Translations under genes and position numbers: made by a program
Origin: Streptomyces syringium
Lineage (GTDB): Bacteria > Actinomycetota > Actinomycetes > Streptomycetales > Streptomycetaceae
Direction: 5' to 3'
DNA length: 64,000 nt
Assembly: GCF_017876625.1 (NCBI RefSeq)
Contig: NZ_JAGIOH010000001.1
Coordinates: 3,741,501 to 3,805,500, forward strand
The notes under the pieces: generated by a model
The model's input: only the letters and a program-made list of their open reading frames with translations
The model's database searches: none
What the model was told of the DNA's origin: nothing
In this document: piece by piece, positions 40,847 to 49,109 of the stretch
Layout of the letters: each line of letters begins with the position of its first letter
Position numbering within the stretch: position 1 is the stretch's first letter

Positions 40847-40885
40847 TTACCGACCGGTAGCATCATGGAAATTACTGCCCGGTAG
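40847..40885. promoter_or_regulatory. paired TTACYGMCCGGTAG sites upstream of acyl-CoA dehydrogenase
   Basis: TTACCGACCGGTAG (40847-40860) and TTACTGCCCGGTAG (40872-40885) are direct repeats starting 25 bp apart, 41-79 bp before the ATG. Each has palindromic arms TACC/GGTA, a form expected for a TetR-type regulator of fatty-acid degradation. Confidence 0.65.
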
Positions 40886-40925
40886 TTGTTGAGGATCCAC
40901 CTCCCACCCTTACGGAGCCGTTGTC

Positions 40926-42767
40926 ATGGGCCACTACAAGTCGAATCTCCGCGACATCGAGTTCAACCTCTTCGAGGTTCTCGGCCGCGACAAGCTGTAC
41001 GGCACCGGCCCGTTCGCGGAGATGGACGTCGAGACCGCCAAGAGCGTCCTGTCGGAGATCGCGCGCCTCTCGGAGAACGAGCTGGCCGATTCCTTCGTGG
41101 ACGCCGACCGCAACCCGCCGGTCTTCGACCCGGAGACCAACACCGCTCCGGTTCCGGCCAGTTTCAAGAAGAGCTACCAGGCCTACATGGACGCCGAGTG
41201 GTGGCGTCTCGGCATCCCGGAGGGCATCGGCGGCACCATCGCGCCGCGCTCCCTGCTCTGGGGCTTCGCCGAGACCATCCTGGGTGCCAACCCGGCGATC
41301 TGGATGTACTCCTCCGGCCCCGCCTTCGCGGGCGTGCTCTACGAGGAGGGCACCGAGGAGCAGAAGCGCATCGCCAAGCTCGCGGTGGACAAGCAGTGGG
41401 GCTCCACCATGGTGCTGACCGAGCCGGACGCCGGTTCGGACGTCGGTGCCGGCCGCACCAAGGCCGTCAAGCAGGAGGACGGCTCCTGGCACATCGAGGG
41501 CGTGAAGCGCTTCATCACCTCCGGTGAGCACGACATGGCGGAGAACATCTTCCACTACGTGCTGGCCCGCCCCGAGGGCCACGGCCCGGGCACCAAGGGT
41601 CTGTCGCTCTTCCTCGTGCCGAAGTTCGAGTTCGACTTCGAGACCGGTGAGCTGGGCGCGCGCAACGGCGTCTACGCCACCAACGTCGAGCACAAGATGG
41701 GCCTCAAGGCGTCCAACACCTGCGAGATGACCTTCGGCGACAAGCACCCCGCCAAGGGCTGGCTCGTCGGCGAGAAGCACGACGGCATCCGCCAGATGTT
41801 CATGATCATCGAGTTCGCCCGGATGATGGTCGGCACGAAGGCCATCGCCACCCTCTCCACCGGCTACCTCAACGCGCTGGAGTACGCCAAGGAGCGCGTG
41901 CAGGGTCCGGACCTGGCCAACTTCATGGACAAGGCCGCCCCCAAGGTCACCATCACGCACCACCCCGACGTCCGCCGCTCGCTGATGACGCAGAAGGCGT
42001 ACGTCGAGGGCATGCGCGCCCTCGTCCTCTACACCGCCGCCGTCCAGGACGAGATCCTGGTCAAGGAGCACGCGGGCGACGAGGCCTCCCTGAAGGAGGC
42101 CAAGGCGCTGCACGGTCTCAACGACCTGCTGCTGCCCATCGTCAAGGGCTACGGCTCGGAGAAGTCCTACGAGCAGCTGGCGCAGTCGCTCCAGACGTTC
42201 GGCGGCTCCGGGTACCTCCAGGAGTACCCGATCGAGCAGTACATCCGTGACGCCAAGATCGACACGCTGTACGAGGGCACCACGGCCATCCAGGGCCAGG
42301 ACTTCTTCTTCCGGAAGATCGTCCGCGACCAGGGCCAGGCGCTGACCACCCTCTCCGAGGAGATCAAGAAGTTCCTCGCCGAGGCCGCCGGCGGCGAGGA
42401 CCTGGCCGCCGCCCGCGACCAGCTCGCCAAGGCCGCGGTCGACCTGGAGGGGATCGTCGGCGCGATGCTGACCGACCTCGCCGCGACCGAGAAGAACGTC
42501 AAGTCCATCTACAAGGTCGGCCTCAACTCCACCCGTCTGCTGATGGCCTCCGGTGACGTCGTCATCGGTTACCTGCTGCTCAAGGGCGCCGCGGTGGCCG
42601 CCGAGAAGCTCGGCTCCGCCTCCTCGAAGGACAAGGCCTTCTACGAGGGCAAGATCGCGGCGGCGAAGTTCTTCGCCCACAACGTCCTGCCCGGCGTCTC
42701 CGTCGAGCGCTCGCTCGCCGAGTCCGTCGACAACTCCCTGATGGAGCTGGACGAGGCCGCGTTCTGA
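40926..42767 (+). CDS. acyl-CoA dehydrogenase (long FadE5-like form)
   Basis: A 613-residue FAD-dependent acyl-CoA dehydrogenase, longer than the 380-residue classic type because of a C-terminal domain of about 150 residues. The FAD/substrate motifs are VLTEPDAGSDVGAGRTKAV and FGGSGYLQEYPIEQYIRDAK. The catalytic Glu is likely in TLYEGTTAIQGQD. This size class is involved in fatty-acid beta-oxidation with broad chain-length range. The ATG at 40926 follows GAGCCGTTGTC, a weak site, and agrees with homologue starts (MGHYKSNLRDIEFNLFE). Two operator-like repeats upstream suggest control by a TetR regulator encoded elsewhere. Confidence 0.94.
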   Translation: MGHYKSNLRDIEFNLFEVLGRDKLYGTGPFAEMDVETAKSVLSEIARLSENELADSFVDADRNPPVFDPETNTAPVPASFKKSYQAYMDAEWWRLGIPEGIGGTIAPRSLLWGFAETILGANPAIWMYSSGPAFAGVLYEEGTEEQKRIAKLAVDKQWGSTMVLTEPDAGSDVGAGRTKAVKQEDGSWHIEGVKRFITSGEHDMAENIFHYVLARPEGHGPGTKGLSLFLVPKFEFDFETGELGARNGVYATNVEHKMGLKASNTCEMTFGDKHPAKGWLVGEKHDGIRQMFMIIEFARMMVGTKAIATLSTGYLNALEYAKERVQGPDLANFMDKAAPKVTITHHPDVRRSLMTQKAYVEGMRALVLYTAAVQDEILVKEHAGDEASLKEAKALHGLNDLLLPIVKGYGSEKSYEQLAQSLQTFGGSGYLQEYPIEQYIRDAKIDTLYEGTTAIQGQDFFFRKIVRDQGQALTTLSEEIKKFLAEAAGGEDLAAARDQLAKAAVDLEGIVGAMLTDLAATEKNVKSIYKVGLNSTRLLMASGDVVIGYLLLKGAAVAAEKLGSASSKDKAFYEGKIAAAKFFAHNVLPGVSVERSLAESVDNSLMELDEAAF

Positions 42768-42800
42768 GGTCCGGTCCAGGGATTGATCCCGTCATGTGAG

Positions 42801-42829
42801 AGGCCCGCTTCCCCTTGGGAGGCGGGCCT
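42801..42829 (+). terminator. terminator of acyl-CoA dehydrogenase gene
   Basis: AGGCCCGC (42801-42808) pairs with GCGGGCCT (42822-42829), and TTTCG follows. It is 33 bp after the stop. Confidence 0.85.
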
Positions 42830-42896
42830 TTCGCCTCGTCGCGCATCAACCGCGCAAGACCCCCCGATCACTTGCCCTGATCCTTATCCTGAGGCC

Positions 42897-44189
42897 ATGA
42901 GCTCTGCGCACCGCTTCGACCGCGGCCACACCGACGACCTGATGACCTTCCTCGCGGCGAGCCCCTCGCCGTACCACGCGGTGGCCAACACCGCCGAGCG
43001 GCTGGAGAAGGCGGGCTTCCGTCAGGTCGCGGAGACGGACGCGTGGGACGCGTCGACCGGCGGCAAGTACGTGACGCGCGGCGGGGCCATCATCGCCTGG
43101 TACGTGCCGGACGGGGCGACCACGGCCACCCCGTTCCGGATCATCGGCGCGCACACCGACTCGCCGAACCTGCGCGTCAAGCCGCTGCCGGACACCGGTT
43201 CGCACGGCTGGCGGCAGATCGCCGTGGAGCTCTACGGCGGGACGCTGCTCAACACCTGGCTCGACCGCGACCTCGGCCTCTCCGGCCGGATCACCCTGCG
43301 GGACGGCAGCCACCACCTCGTCAACGTGGACCGGCCGCTGCTGCGTGTGCCGCAGCTCGCCGTGCACCTCGACCGGTCGGTGAACTCCGAGGGCCTCAAG
43401 CTCGACAAGCAGCGCCACATGACCCCGATCTGGGGCCTGGGCGACCCGGATGAGGGCGACCTCATCCGCTTCGTCGCCGAGGAGGCGGGCGTCGCGGCCG
43501 GGGACGTCACCGGCTGGGACCTGATGGTCCACAGCGTCGAGGCCCCCGCCTACCTGGGGCGCGACCAGGAGCTGCTCGCCGGCCCCCGGATGGACAACCT
43601 GCTGTCCGTGCACGCCGGCATCGCCGCGCTCACCACGGCGTGCGCGTCCGCGAGCCTGCCGTACATCCCGGTGCTCGCCGCGTTCGACCACGAGGAGAAC
43701 GGCAGCCAGTCCGACACCGGCGCCGAAGGTCCCCTGCTGGGCAATGTCCTGGAGCGGTCCGTCTTCGCCCGCGGCGGTTCGTTCGAGGACAAGTCGCGCG
43801 CCTTCGCCGGCACGGTCTGTCTGTCCTCCGACACCGGCCACGCCGTGCACCCCAACTACTCCGAGCGCCACGACCCGGGCCACCACCCGATGCCCAACGG
43901 CGGCCCGATCCTGAAGGTCAACGTCAACCAGCGGTACGCGACCGACGGCAGCGGCCGGGCCGTCTTCGCTGCCGCGGCCGAGCGGGCGGGCGTGCCCTGG
44001 CAGCACTTCGTCTCCAACAACGCGATGCCCTGCGGCACCACCATCGGGCCCATCACGGCCGCCCGGCACGGCATCACCACGGTCGACATCGGCGTCGCGA
44101 TCCTCTCCATGCACTCGGCGCGCGAGCTGTGCGGGGCGGACGACCCGCATCTGCTGGCGAGCGCGCTGACCGCCTTCCTGGAGGGCTGA
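42897..44189 (+). CDS. M18-family aminopeptidase
   Basis: A 430-residue cytosolic dinuclear-zinc aminopeptidase of the M18 family (aspartyl/leucyl type). The metal and catalytic segments are visible: IIGAHTDSPNLRVKPLPDTG, DHEENGSQSDTGAEGPLLGN, a later LSSDTGHAVHPNYSERHDP, and SMHSARELCGADD near the C-terminus. It releases N-terminal residues from peptides in general protein turnover. The start MSSAHRFDRGHTDDL at 42897 has GAGG just upstream. Transcribed after the acyl-CoA dehydrogenase but separated from it by a terminator. Confidence 0.95.
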   Translation: MSSAHRFDRGHTDDLMTFLAASPSPYHAVANTAERLEKAGFRQVAETDAWDASTGGKYVTRGGAIIAWYVPDGATTATPFRIIGAHTDSPNLRVKPLPDTGSHGWRQIAVELYGGTLLNTWLDRDLGLSGRITLRDGSHHLVNVDRPLLRVPQLAVHLDRSVNSEGLKLDKQRHMTPIWGLGDPDEGDLIRFVAEEAGVAAGDVTGWDLMVHSVEAPAYLGRDQELLAGPRMDNLLSVHAGIAALTTACASASLPYIPVLAAFDHEENGSQSDTGAEGPLLGNVLERSVFARGGSFEDKSRAFAGTVCLSSDTGHAVHPNYSERHDPGHHPMPNGGPILKVNVNQRYATDGSGRAVFAAAAERAGVPWQHFVSNNAMPCGTTIGPITAARHGITTVDIGVAILSMHSARELCGADDPHLLASALTAFLEG

Positions 44190-44220
44190 GGCCTTCACGG
44201 CGGGCGCCCTGCGGGCGCGT

Positions 44221-44293
44221 CCTCAAGCGCCGGACGGGCTTGAACAAGCCCGTCCGGCGCTTGAGGACACCGCCGCGCAGCGGTGGTGCACAC
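44221..44293. repeat. interspersed repeat, copy 3, with 22-bp perfect palindrome
   Basis: 44221-44242 is the exact inverse of 44245-44266 with two bases between; the right arm is the repeat core CCCGTCCGGCGCTTGAGG. The repeat continues through ACACCGCCGCGCAGCGGTGG and TGCACAC, as in copy 2. It probably also terminates the aminopeptidase gene 31 bp upstream. Confidence 0.88.
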
Positions 44294-44351
44294 CCGTGGT
44301 GGGAAGATCGGGCCGTACCGACCCGTCAACCGTCCCATCGGGGGAAACAGC

Positions 44352-45020
44352 ATGTCCGTCACCACCCGCACGCGTACCCGCGTAGCCGTCGCCGCGATCG
44401 GCGCCACGGTCGCCCTGACCCTCACCGCCTGTGGTGGTGGCGGAGACGACGCGGGCTCCGCCTCCGACAAGGCCGACAAGTCCGGCCCGGCCGGCACCGC
44501 GTCGCCCGCCAAGGACGAGGAAGCGGCGGCGGAGGCCAAGGGCGGCGAGAGCGGCTCCGCGGCCGGCAGCAGCGACAAGGGCAAGAGCGCCGCGCCCGGC
44601 GTCTGTGCCTCCGGCACCGTGAAGGTCGAGGTCAAGGCCGTCAGCACGCCCGTCAACCACCTCCTGGTGGTGGCCACGAACACCTCGAAGTCGGCCTGCA
44701 CCGCGCACGGGTATCCGTTCCTGCGGTTCGACCAGGACCAGGCCACGACCCCCGTGATCGACAAGAGCCGCCCGCAGGCGCCCGTCACCCTCGCCCCGGG
44801 CAAGTCCGCCTACGCGGGCATCGTCACCTCCGCCGCCGACGGCTCGGGCGGCACCGGCCGCAAGGCCAAGAAGCTCGCCGTGTCCTTCCAGGGGCCGGGT
44901 GACGGCAGCAGCGTCGGCGACAAGGTGGACGCCCCGCTGCCCGGCGGTTCCGTGCACGTCGACGACCAGGCCCAGGGGACGTACTGGCAGAGCAGTCAGG
45001 CCGCCGCGCTCAAGTGGTAG
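44352..45020 (+). CDS. DUF4232 lipoprotein (third paralogue)
   Basis: A 222-residue exported lipoprotein. The signal peptide ends in the lipobox LTAC followed by GGGG (Cys at about 27). A long Ala/Lys/Ser/Glu linker follows, then the DUF4232 domain (STPVNHLLVVATNTSKSACT, ADGSGGTGR) and the C-terminal GTYWQSSQAAALKW. The ending is very like that of the secreted paralogue at 5403-5930. GGGGAAAC precedes the ATG at 44352. It precedes a small membrane protein gene by 87 bp. Function unknown; surface location is well supported. Confidence 0.87.
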   Translation: MSVTTRTRTRVAVAAIGATVALTLTACGGGGDDAGSASDKADKSGPAGTASPAKDEEAAAEAKGGESGSAAGSSDKGKSAAPGVCASGTVKVEVKAVSTPVNHLLVVATNTSKSACTAHGYPFLRFDQDQATTPVIDKSRPQAPVTLAPGKSAYAGIVTSAADGSGGTGRKAKKLAVSFQGPGDGSSVGDKVDAPLPGGSVHVDDQAQGTYWQSSQAAALKW

Positions 45021-45107
45021 CGGCCCGGCGTTGATTGGCCGGTCCGGTCCGGGGTACCCGCACCCCAGCGAACCGGAACGGCCAAATCGACATCGGAGGC
45101 GATCGCC

Positions 45108-45332
45108 ATGGGTATGGGCGGCTGCATCGGACTGATCGCGGTGGGGGCCATCCTCACCTTCGCCGTGGACTGGCACATGGACGGCGTGAACGTCACCCTG
45201 CTCGGCCTGATCCTGATGGCCGTGGGCATCCTCGGCGTCTGCGCCTACGTCAGCATCTTCCAGCGACGCAGGACGCAGCCGCCGCCCCCGGCCGCGCCCG
45301 TCGTCGAGGAGGAGCACCGCTACACGCGCTGA
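45108..45332 (+). CDS. small two-helix membrane protein (DUF6458-like)
   Basis: A 74-residue protein with two hydrophobic helices (GLIAVGAILTFAVDWHMDGV and LLGLILMAVGILGVCAYVSI), then a basic Pro-rich cytoplasmic tail (RRRTQPPPPAAP). The N-terminal pattern MGxGGxIxLIAxGAILTFAV is that of a small actinobacterial membrane protein family I recall as DUF6458. GGAGGCGATCGCC precedes the ATG. No function is known. Confidence 0.8.
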   Translation: MGMGGCIGLIAVGAILTFAVDWHMDGVNVTLLGLILMAVGILGVCAYVSIFQRRRTQPPPPAAPVVEEEHRYTR

Positions 45333-45371
45333 TCCCCGGCGCTCTTGAGCCGCTGACCGCTTCCCGGCCGC

Positions 45372-47171
45372 TTACGCGTCCAGGCCCGCCAGCACCAGCG
45401 GCAGCCGTTCGGCGCCGCCGGGCACGACGCGCACCGGCACCCCCCAGTCCTGCTGGTGCATGTGGCAGGCGGGGTACTCGTTCTCCGGGTCGTAGTCGCA
45501 GGAGGCGGCCATCGCGGAGACGTGCAGGACGCCCTCGGTCACCCCGTCCGCCAGCACCAGGTCACGGCCCAGGTCCGTGCCGGTGCCCGAGCCCTCCGCC
45601 AGGAGTTCCGGCGGGGTCGAGCTCACGAGGAGACGGGTCGAGGGCCCGTAGCGGGTGTCCAGCTTCTGGCCCGTCGGGGCCTGGAAGACGACGTCCAGCC
45701 GCAGCCGCCCGGGCGCGACGTCGGTCGCCGCCCGCTGGGTGCGGTGCGCGACGGACTCGACCCGGACCGCCTCCTCCGGCAGCCGCAGCCGCGTGAGCCG
45801 GTGCCGGGCGGACTCCACGACCACGATGTCGTCGCCGGCGAGGACCGCGTCCGACGGTTCCCGCAGGTCCGTCGCGAGGGTGGTGACCTCGCCGGTCGCC
45901 GGGTCGTAGCGGCGCAGGGCGTGGTTGTAGGTGTCGGAGACGGCCACCGAGCCGTCGGGCAGGGCCGTCACCCCGAGCGGGTGCTGGAAGAGGGCCTGAG
46001 CGGCCTCGCCGTCCCGGTGGCCGAAGTCGAAGAGCCCCGTGCCGACGGCGGTGCGGACCGCGAACCCCTCGCCGTCCCGCTCGACGTACCGCAGGGCGCT
46101 GGTCTCCGAGTCCGCGACCCACAGCCGGTCCTCGGTCGCGGCCAGCCCGGACGGCTGCGCGAACCACGCCTCGGGCGCCGGTCCGTCGACCAGCCCCTCG
46201 TTCGTCGTACCGGCCGCGACCTCGACGGCGCCGGTGGCCGGGTCGTACGTCCACAGCTGGTGCACGCCGGCCATGGCGATCCACAGCCGGTCCGCGAACC
46301 AGGCCACGTCCCAGGGGGAGGAGAGGTCCACCTCGGTGGCGGGGCCGGAGGTGGGGCGGCCCTGCATCCACTGGCGGCCGGTGCCCGCGAGGGTGGTGAC
46401 GGCGCCAGTGGCGGGGTCGTACGCGCGCAGGGCGTGGTTGACGGTGTCGGCGACGGCGACCGTGCCGTCGGGGAGCAGCGCCAGGCCCTGCGGCTCACTG
46501 AAGCCGTCGGGGCCGAAGCCGCGCTCGCCGGAGCCGACGCGCGCGACGACGCTCTCGCCGTCCGCGGCCAGCTCGACGAGCTGGTGGCGGGTGGAGTCCG
46601 AGACGAGGAAGGTGCCGCCGGGCAGCAGCACGGCCTTGCCGGGGAAGCGCAGATCGGTCGCGACCGGCTCGGGGGCGACGTACGGGCCGTCGCCGCGCCG
46701 CAGGGTGCCCTTGGCCGCGTGCTGGGCCTCCAGCTCGCCGACGAGCTGCTCCAGGGCGTGGGCGTGGCCCTCGCCCGCGTGCTGGGCGACGACGTAGCCC
46801 TCGGGGTCGATGACGACGAGCGTGGGCCAGGCCCGCACGGCGTACTGCTTCCAGGTGGCGAGCTCGGGGTCGTCCAGGACGGGGTGGTGCACCTCGTAGC
46901 GCTCGACGGCGTCGACGACGGCCTGGTGCTCGGCCTCGTGGACGAACTTCGGCGAGTGCACACCGATGATCACGACGGTGTCGCGGTGCTTCTCCTCCAG
47001 CTCGCGCAGCTCGTCGAGGACGTGCAGGCAGTTCACACAGCAAAACGTCCAGAAGTCGAGGATGACAATGCGTCCTCGCAGGGCAGCCAGGGTCAGGGCG
47101 GTGCCGCCGGTGTTCAGCCAGCCGCCCTTTCCGATGAGTTCGGGGGCGCGGACGCGTGCGTGTGGGGCCAT
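45372..47171 (-). CDS. thioredoxin-like / NHL-repeat protein (NHLRC2-like)
   Basis: A 599-residue two-domain protein. Residues 1-160 form a TlpA/thioredoxin-like domain with FWTFCCVNCLH (CxxC at 45-48). Residues about 170-470 form an NHL-type beta-propeller with repeats such as LALLPDGTVAVADTVNHALR and VTALPDGSVAVSDTYNHALR. The last 120 residues are a beta-rich domain. There is no signal peptide, so it is probably cytoplasmic. The architecture matches the NHLRC2 family, of unknown biochemical role. ATG 47171 has AGGGGC just upstream. It follows the nitrilase gene by 64 bp on the same strand. Confidence 0.9.
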   Translation of the reverse strand: MAPHARVRAPELIGKGGWLNTGGTALTLAALRGRIVILDFWTFCCVNCLHVLDELRELEEKHRDTVVIIGVHSPKFVHEAEHQAVVDAVERYEVHHPVLDDPELATWKQYAVRAWPTLVVIDPEGYVVAQHAGEGHAHALEQLVGELEAQHAAKGTLRRGDGPYVAPEPVATDLRFPGKAVLLPGGTFLVSDSTRHQLVELAADGESVVARVGSGERGFGPDGFSEPQGLALLPDGTVAVADTVNHALRAYDPATGAVTTLAGTGRQWMQGRPTSGPATEVDLSSPWDVAWFADRLWIAMAGVHQLWTYDPATGAVEVAAGTTNEGLVDGPAPEAWFAQPSGLAATEDRLWVADSETSALRYVERDGEGFAVRTAVGTGLFDFGHRDGEAAQALFQHPLGVTALPDGSVAVSDTYNHALRRYDPATGEVTTLATDLREPSDAVLAGDDIVVVESARHRLTRLRLPEEAVRVESVAHRTQRAATDVAPGRLRLDVVFQAPTGQKLDTRYGPSTRLLVSSTPPELLAEGSGTGTDLGRDLVLADGVTEGVLHVSAMAASCDYDPENEYPACHMHQQDWGVPVRVVPGGAERLPLVLAGLDA

Positions 47172-47235
47172 GCCCCTATCCAACATCACCGGTCGCTGCG
47201 GGTATTCCTGCCGGGCCGGGAGGGCCCTGGGCGGG

Positions 47236-48042
47236 CTACTTCCGGCCCAGGACCCGGTCCTTCAGGGCCGGGAAGTCGTCGCGGACCTTGGCGACGCGGG
47301 CGGTGTCCAGCTCGACGGTGAGGATCTCCTCGCCCGGGCCCGCCTCGGCCAGGACCTCGCCCCAGGGGTCGACCACGATGCTGTGCCCGGCCTGCTCGAC
47401 GCCCGCGTGGGTGCCGGCGGTGTCGCAGGCGAGGACGTACGACTGGTTCTCCACGGCCCGTGCCTTGGCGAACAGCGTCCAGTGCTCGCGGCGCCGCGCC
47501 GGCCAGCCCGCGGGGACGACCAGAGTCTGCGCGCCCGCGTCGACGAGCGCGCGGAACAGCTCGGGGAAGCGCAGGTCGTAGCAGGTCGCGAGGCCGAGGG
47601 TGGTCTGCGGCAGCGGCACGGTGACGACCTCGGAGCCGGGGGCCATCATGACGGCCTCGCCCTTGTCGAAGCCGAAGCGGTGGATCTTGCGGTAGGTGCG
47701 GACGAGGTCGCCGTTGGGCGAGAAGACGAGGGAGGTGTTGTAGAGCGGGCCGTCGCCCGCGGCGGAGCCGCTGTCGGGCGCAGCGCGCTCGACGATCGAG
47801 CCCGCGTGCAGCCAGACACCGGTGTCCCAGGCGGCGGCCGCCATGGCCTCGGCCGTGGGGCCGTCCAGCGGTTCGGCCTCCTCGGCGAAGGACTCGTACG
47901 CGAAGGCGCCCACGGTCCACAGCTCGGGCAGCACCACGAGGTCGCTGCCGCGCTGCTCGCGCACGAGGGACGCCACTCGCGTCCGGCGCTCGGCGACCGG
48001 CTCGTCCGGGTCCACACCGATCTGGATCAAAGAGGCGCGCAC
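47236..48042 (-). CDS. carbon-nitrogen hydrolase (nitrilase superfamily, Nit2-like)
   Basis: A 268-residue C-N hydrolase. The catalytic set is visible: Glu40 in VVLPELW, Lys119 in RTYRKIHRFG and Cys154 in LATCYDLRFPE. The overall sequence resembles omega-amidase/deaminated-glutathione amidase enzymes, which clean up damaged metabolites; the precise amide is not predictable. It is immediately upstream of, and co-directional with, the thioredoxin-NHL gene (64 bp apart), suggesting one transcript. Divergent from the gene at 48246 across 203 bp with no visible gene. Confidence 0.93.
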   Translation of the reverse strand: MRASLIQIGVDPDEPVAERRTRVASLVREQRGSDLVVLPELWTVGAFAYESFAEEAEPLDGPTAEAMAAAAWDTGVWLHAGSIVERAAPDSGSAAGDGPLYNTSLVFSPNGDLVRTYRKIHRFGFDKGEAVMMAPGSEVVTVPLPQTTLGLATCYDLRFPELFRALVDAGAQTLVVPAGWPARRREHWTLFAKARAVENQSYVLACDTAGTHAGVEQAGHSIVVDPWGEVLAEAGPGEEILTVELDTARVAKVRDDFPALKDRVLGRK

Positions 48043-48245
48043 AGTACCACCACTCTCAGCATTCGAACCGTCGGCGCGGCACGCGTTCGTCGTCGAAAGC
48101 CCTGCCGGGGCGCCCGTGCGCAGCGTAACTTAACTGCGTAGAACCCATACAGCACTTAACCGAACTCCAGTAGCAGCACGGCAGTAGCAGCGCAGCCCAT
48201 CCGAGCAGTCAGTCCGCGTACGTACCGCACCGCCCGAGGGGTCCC

Positions 48246-49076
48246 GTGACCGTCCACCCAAGCCTCCAGCCCGCCATCGACGCCTGGACCCATTCCATCG
48301 AGGCCATCAACGAGTTGGTGAGACCGCTCGCGGAGAGCGAATGGAACCGGGCCACCGAATGCCCCGGGTGGTCCGTGCGCGACGTGGTCTCGCACGTCAT
48401 CGGCGTCGAGTGCGAAATGCTGGGCGAGCCACGGCCGATGCACACGCTGCCGCGCGATCTCTACCACGTGACCGACGAGTTCTCGCGGTACATCGAGGTG
48501 CAGGTCGATGTGCGGCGCTGCCACACGGCGCTGGAGATGACGTCCGAGCTGGAGTACACGATCATCCGGCGCTCGCGGCAGCTGCGCAACGAGACGCGCT
48601 CCCCGCAGGCGCCGGTCCGCTGGCCGCTGGGCAGTGGCAACGAGCAGACGCTGGAACGGGCGCTCACGATAAGGGCCTTCGACGTGTGGACGCACGAGCA
48701 GGACCTGCGGCGCGCCCTGGGCAAGCCCGGCAACCTCGACTCCCCGGGCGCGGCCCTCACCCGTGACTTCCTGCTCCTCGCCCTGCCCAAGGTCGTCGCG
48801 ATGGACGCGGGCGCCCCGGCGGGGTCGGCGGTCGTCTTCGACGTGCACGGGCCGCTGGAGTTCCTGCGGACGGTGCGGATCGACGCGCAGGGCAGGGGGG
48901 CGATCGACAGCAGTGTGTCGCTGGGGCCGACGGCGACGCTCGCGCTGGACTGGGAGACGTACGCCCGGCTGGCGTGCGGACGGGTCCGGCCGGAGGCGGT
49001 GGCGGACCGGGTGAAGGTCGAGGGCGAGCGGGGGCTGGCGGCGGCGATCCTCCGGGAGTTCGCCGTCACGCCGTGA
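48246..49076 (+). CDS. maleylpyruvate-isomerase-family mycothiol-dependent-type protein
   Basis: A 276-residue protein with the mycothiol-dependent maleylpyruvate isomerase N-terminal four-helix bundle (WSVRDVVSHVIGVECEMLGE). A second segment has LTIRAFDVWTHEQDLRRALG, with the typical metal His residues. The C-terminal half is an SCP2-like domain. Such enzymes use mycothiol or act as metal-dependent transferases; the reaction here is unknown. The start is GTG 48246 with GAGGGG upstream. Its 3' end is 33 bp from the convergent MFS gene. Confidence 0.87.
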   Translation: MTVHPSLQPAIDAWTHSIEAINELVRPLAESEWNRATECPGWSVRDVVSHVIGVECEMLGEPRPMHTLPRDLYHVTDEFSRYIEVQVDVRRCHTALEMTSELEYTIIRRSRQLRNETRSPQAPVRWPLGSGNEQTLERALTIRAFDVWTHEQDLRRALGKPGNLDSPGAALTRDFLLLALPKVVAMDAGAPAGSAVVFDVHGPLEFLRTVRIDAQGRGAIDSSVSLGPTATLALDWETYARLACGRVRPEAVADRVKVEGERGLAAAILREFAVTP

Positions 49077-49109
49077 GCCCGCGCACGCCGTGAGCCGGCC
49101 GGTGCCACG

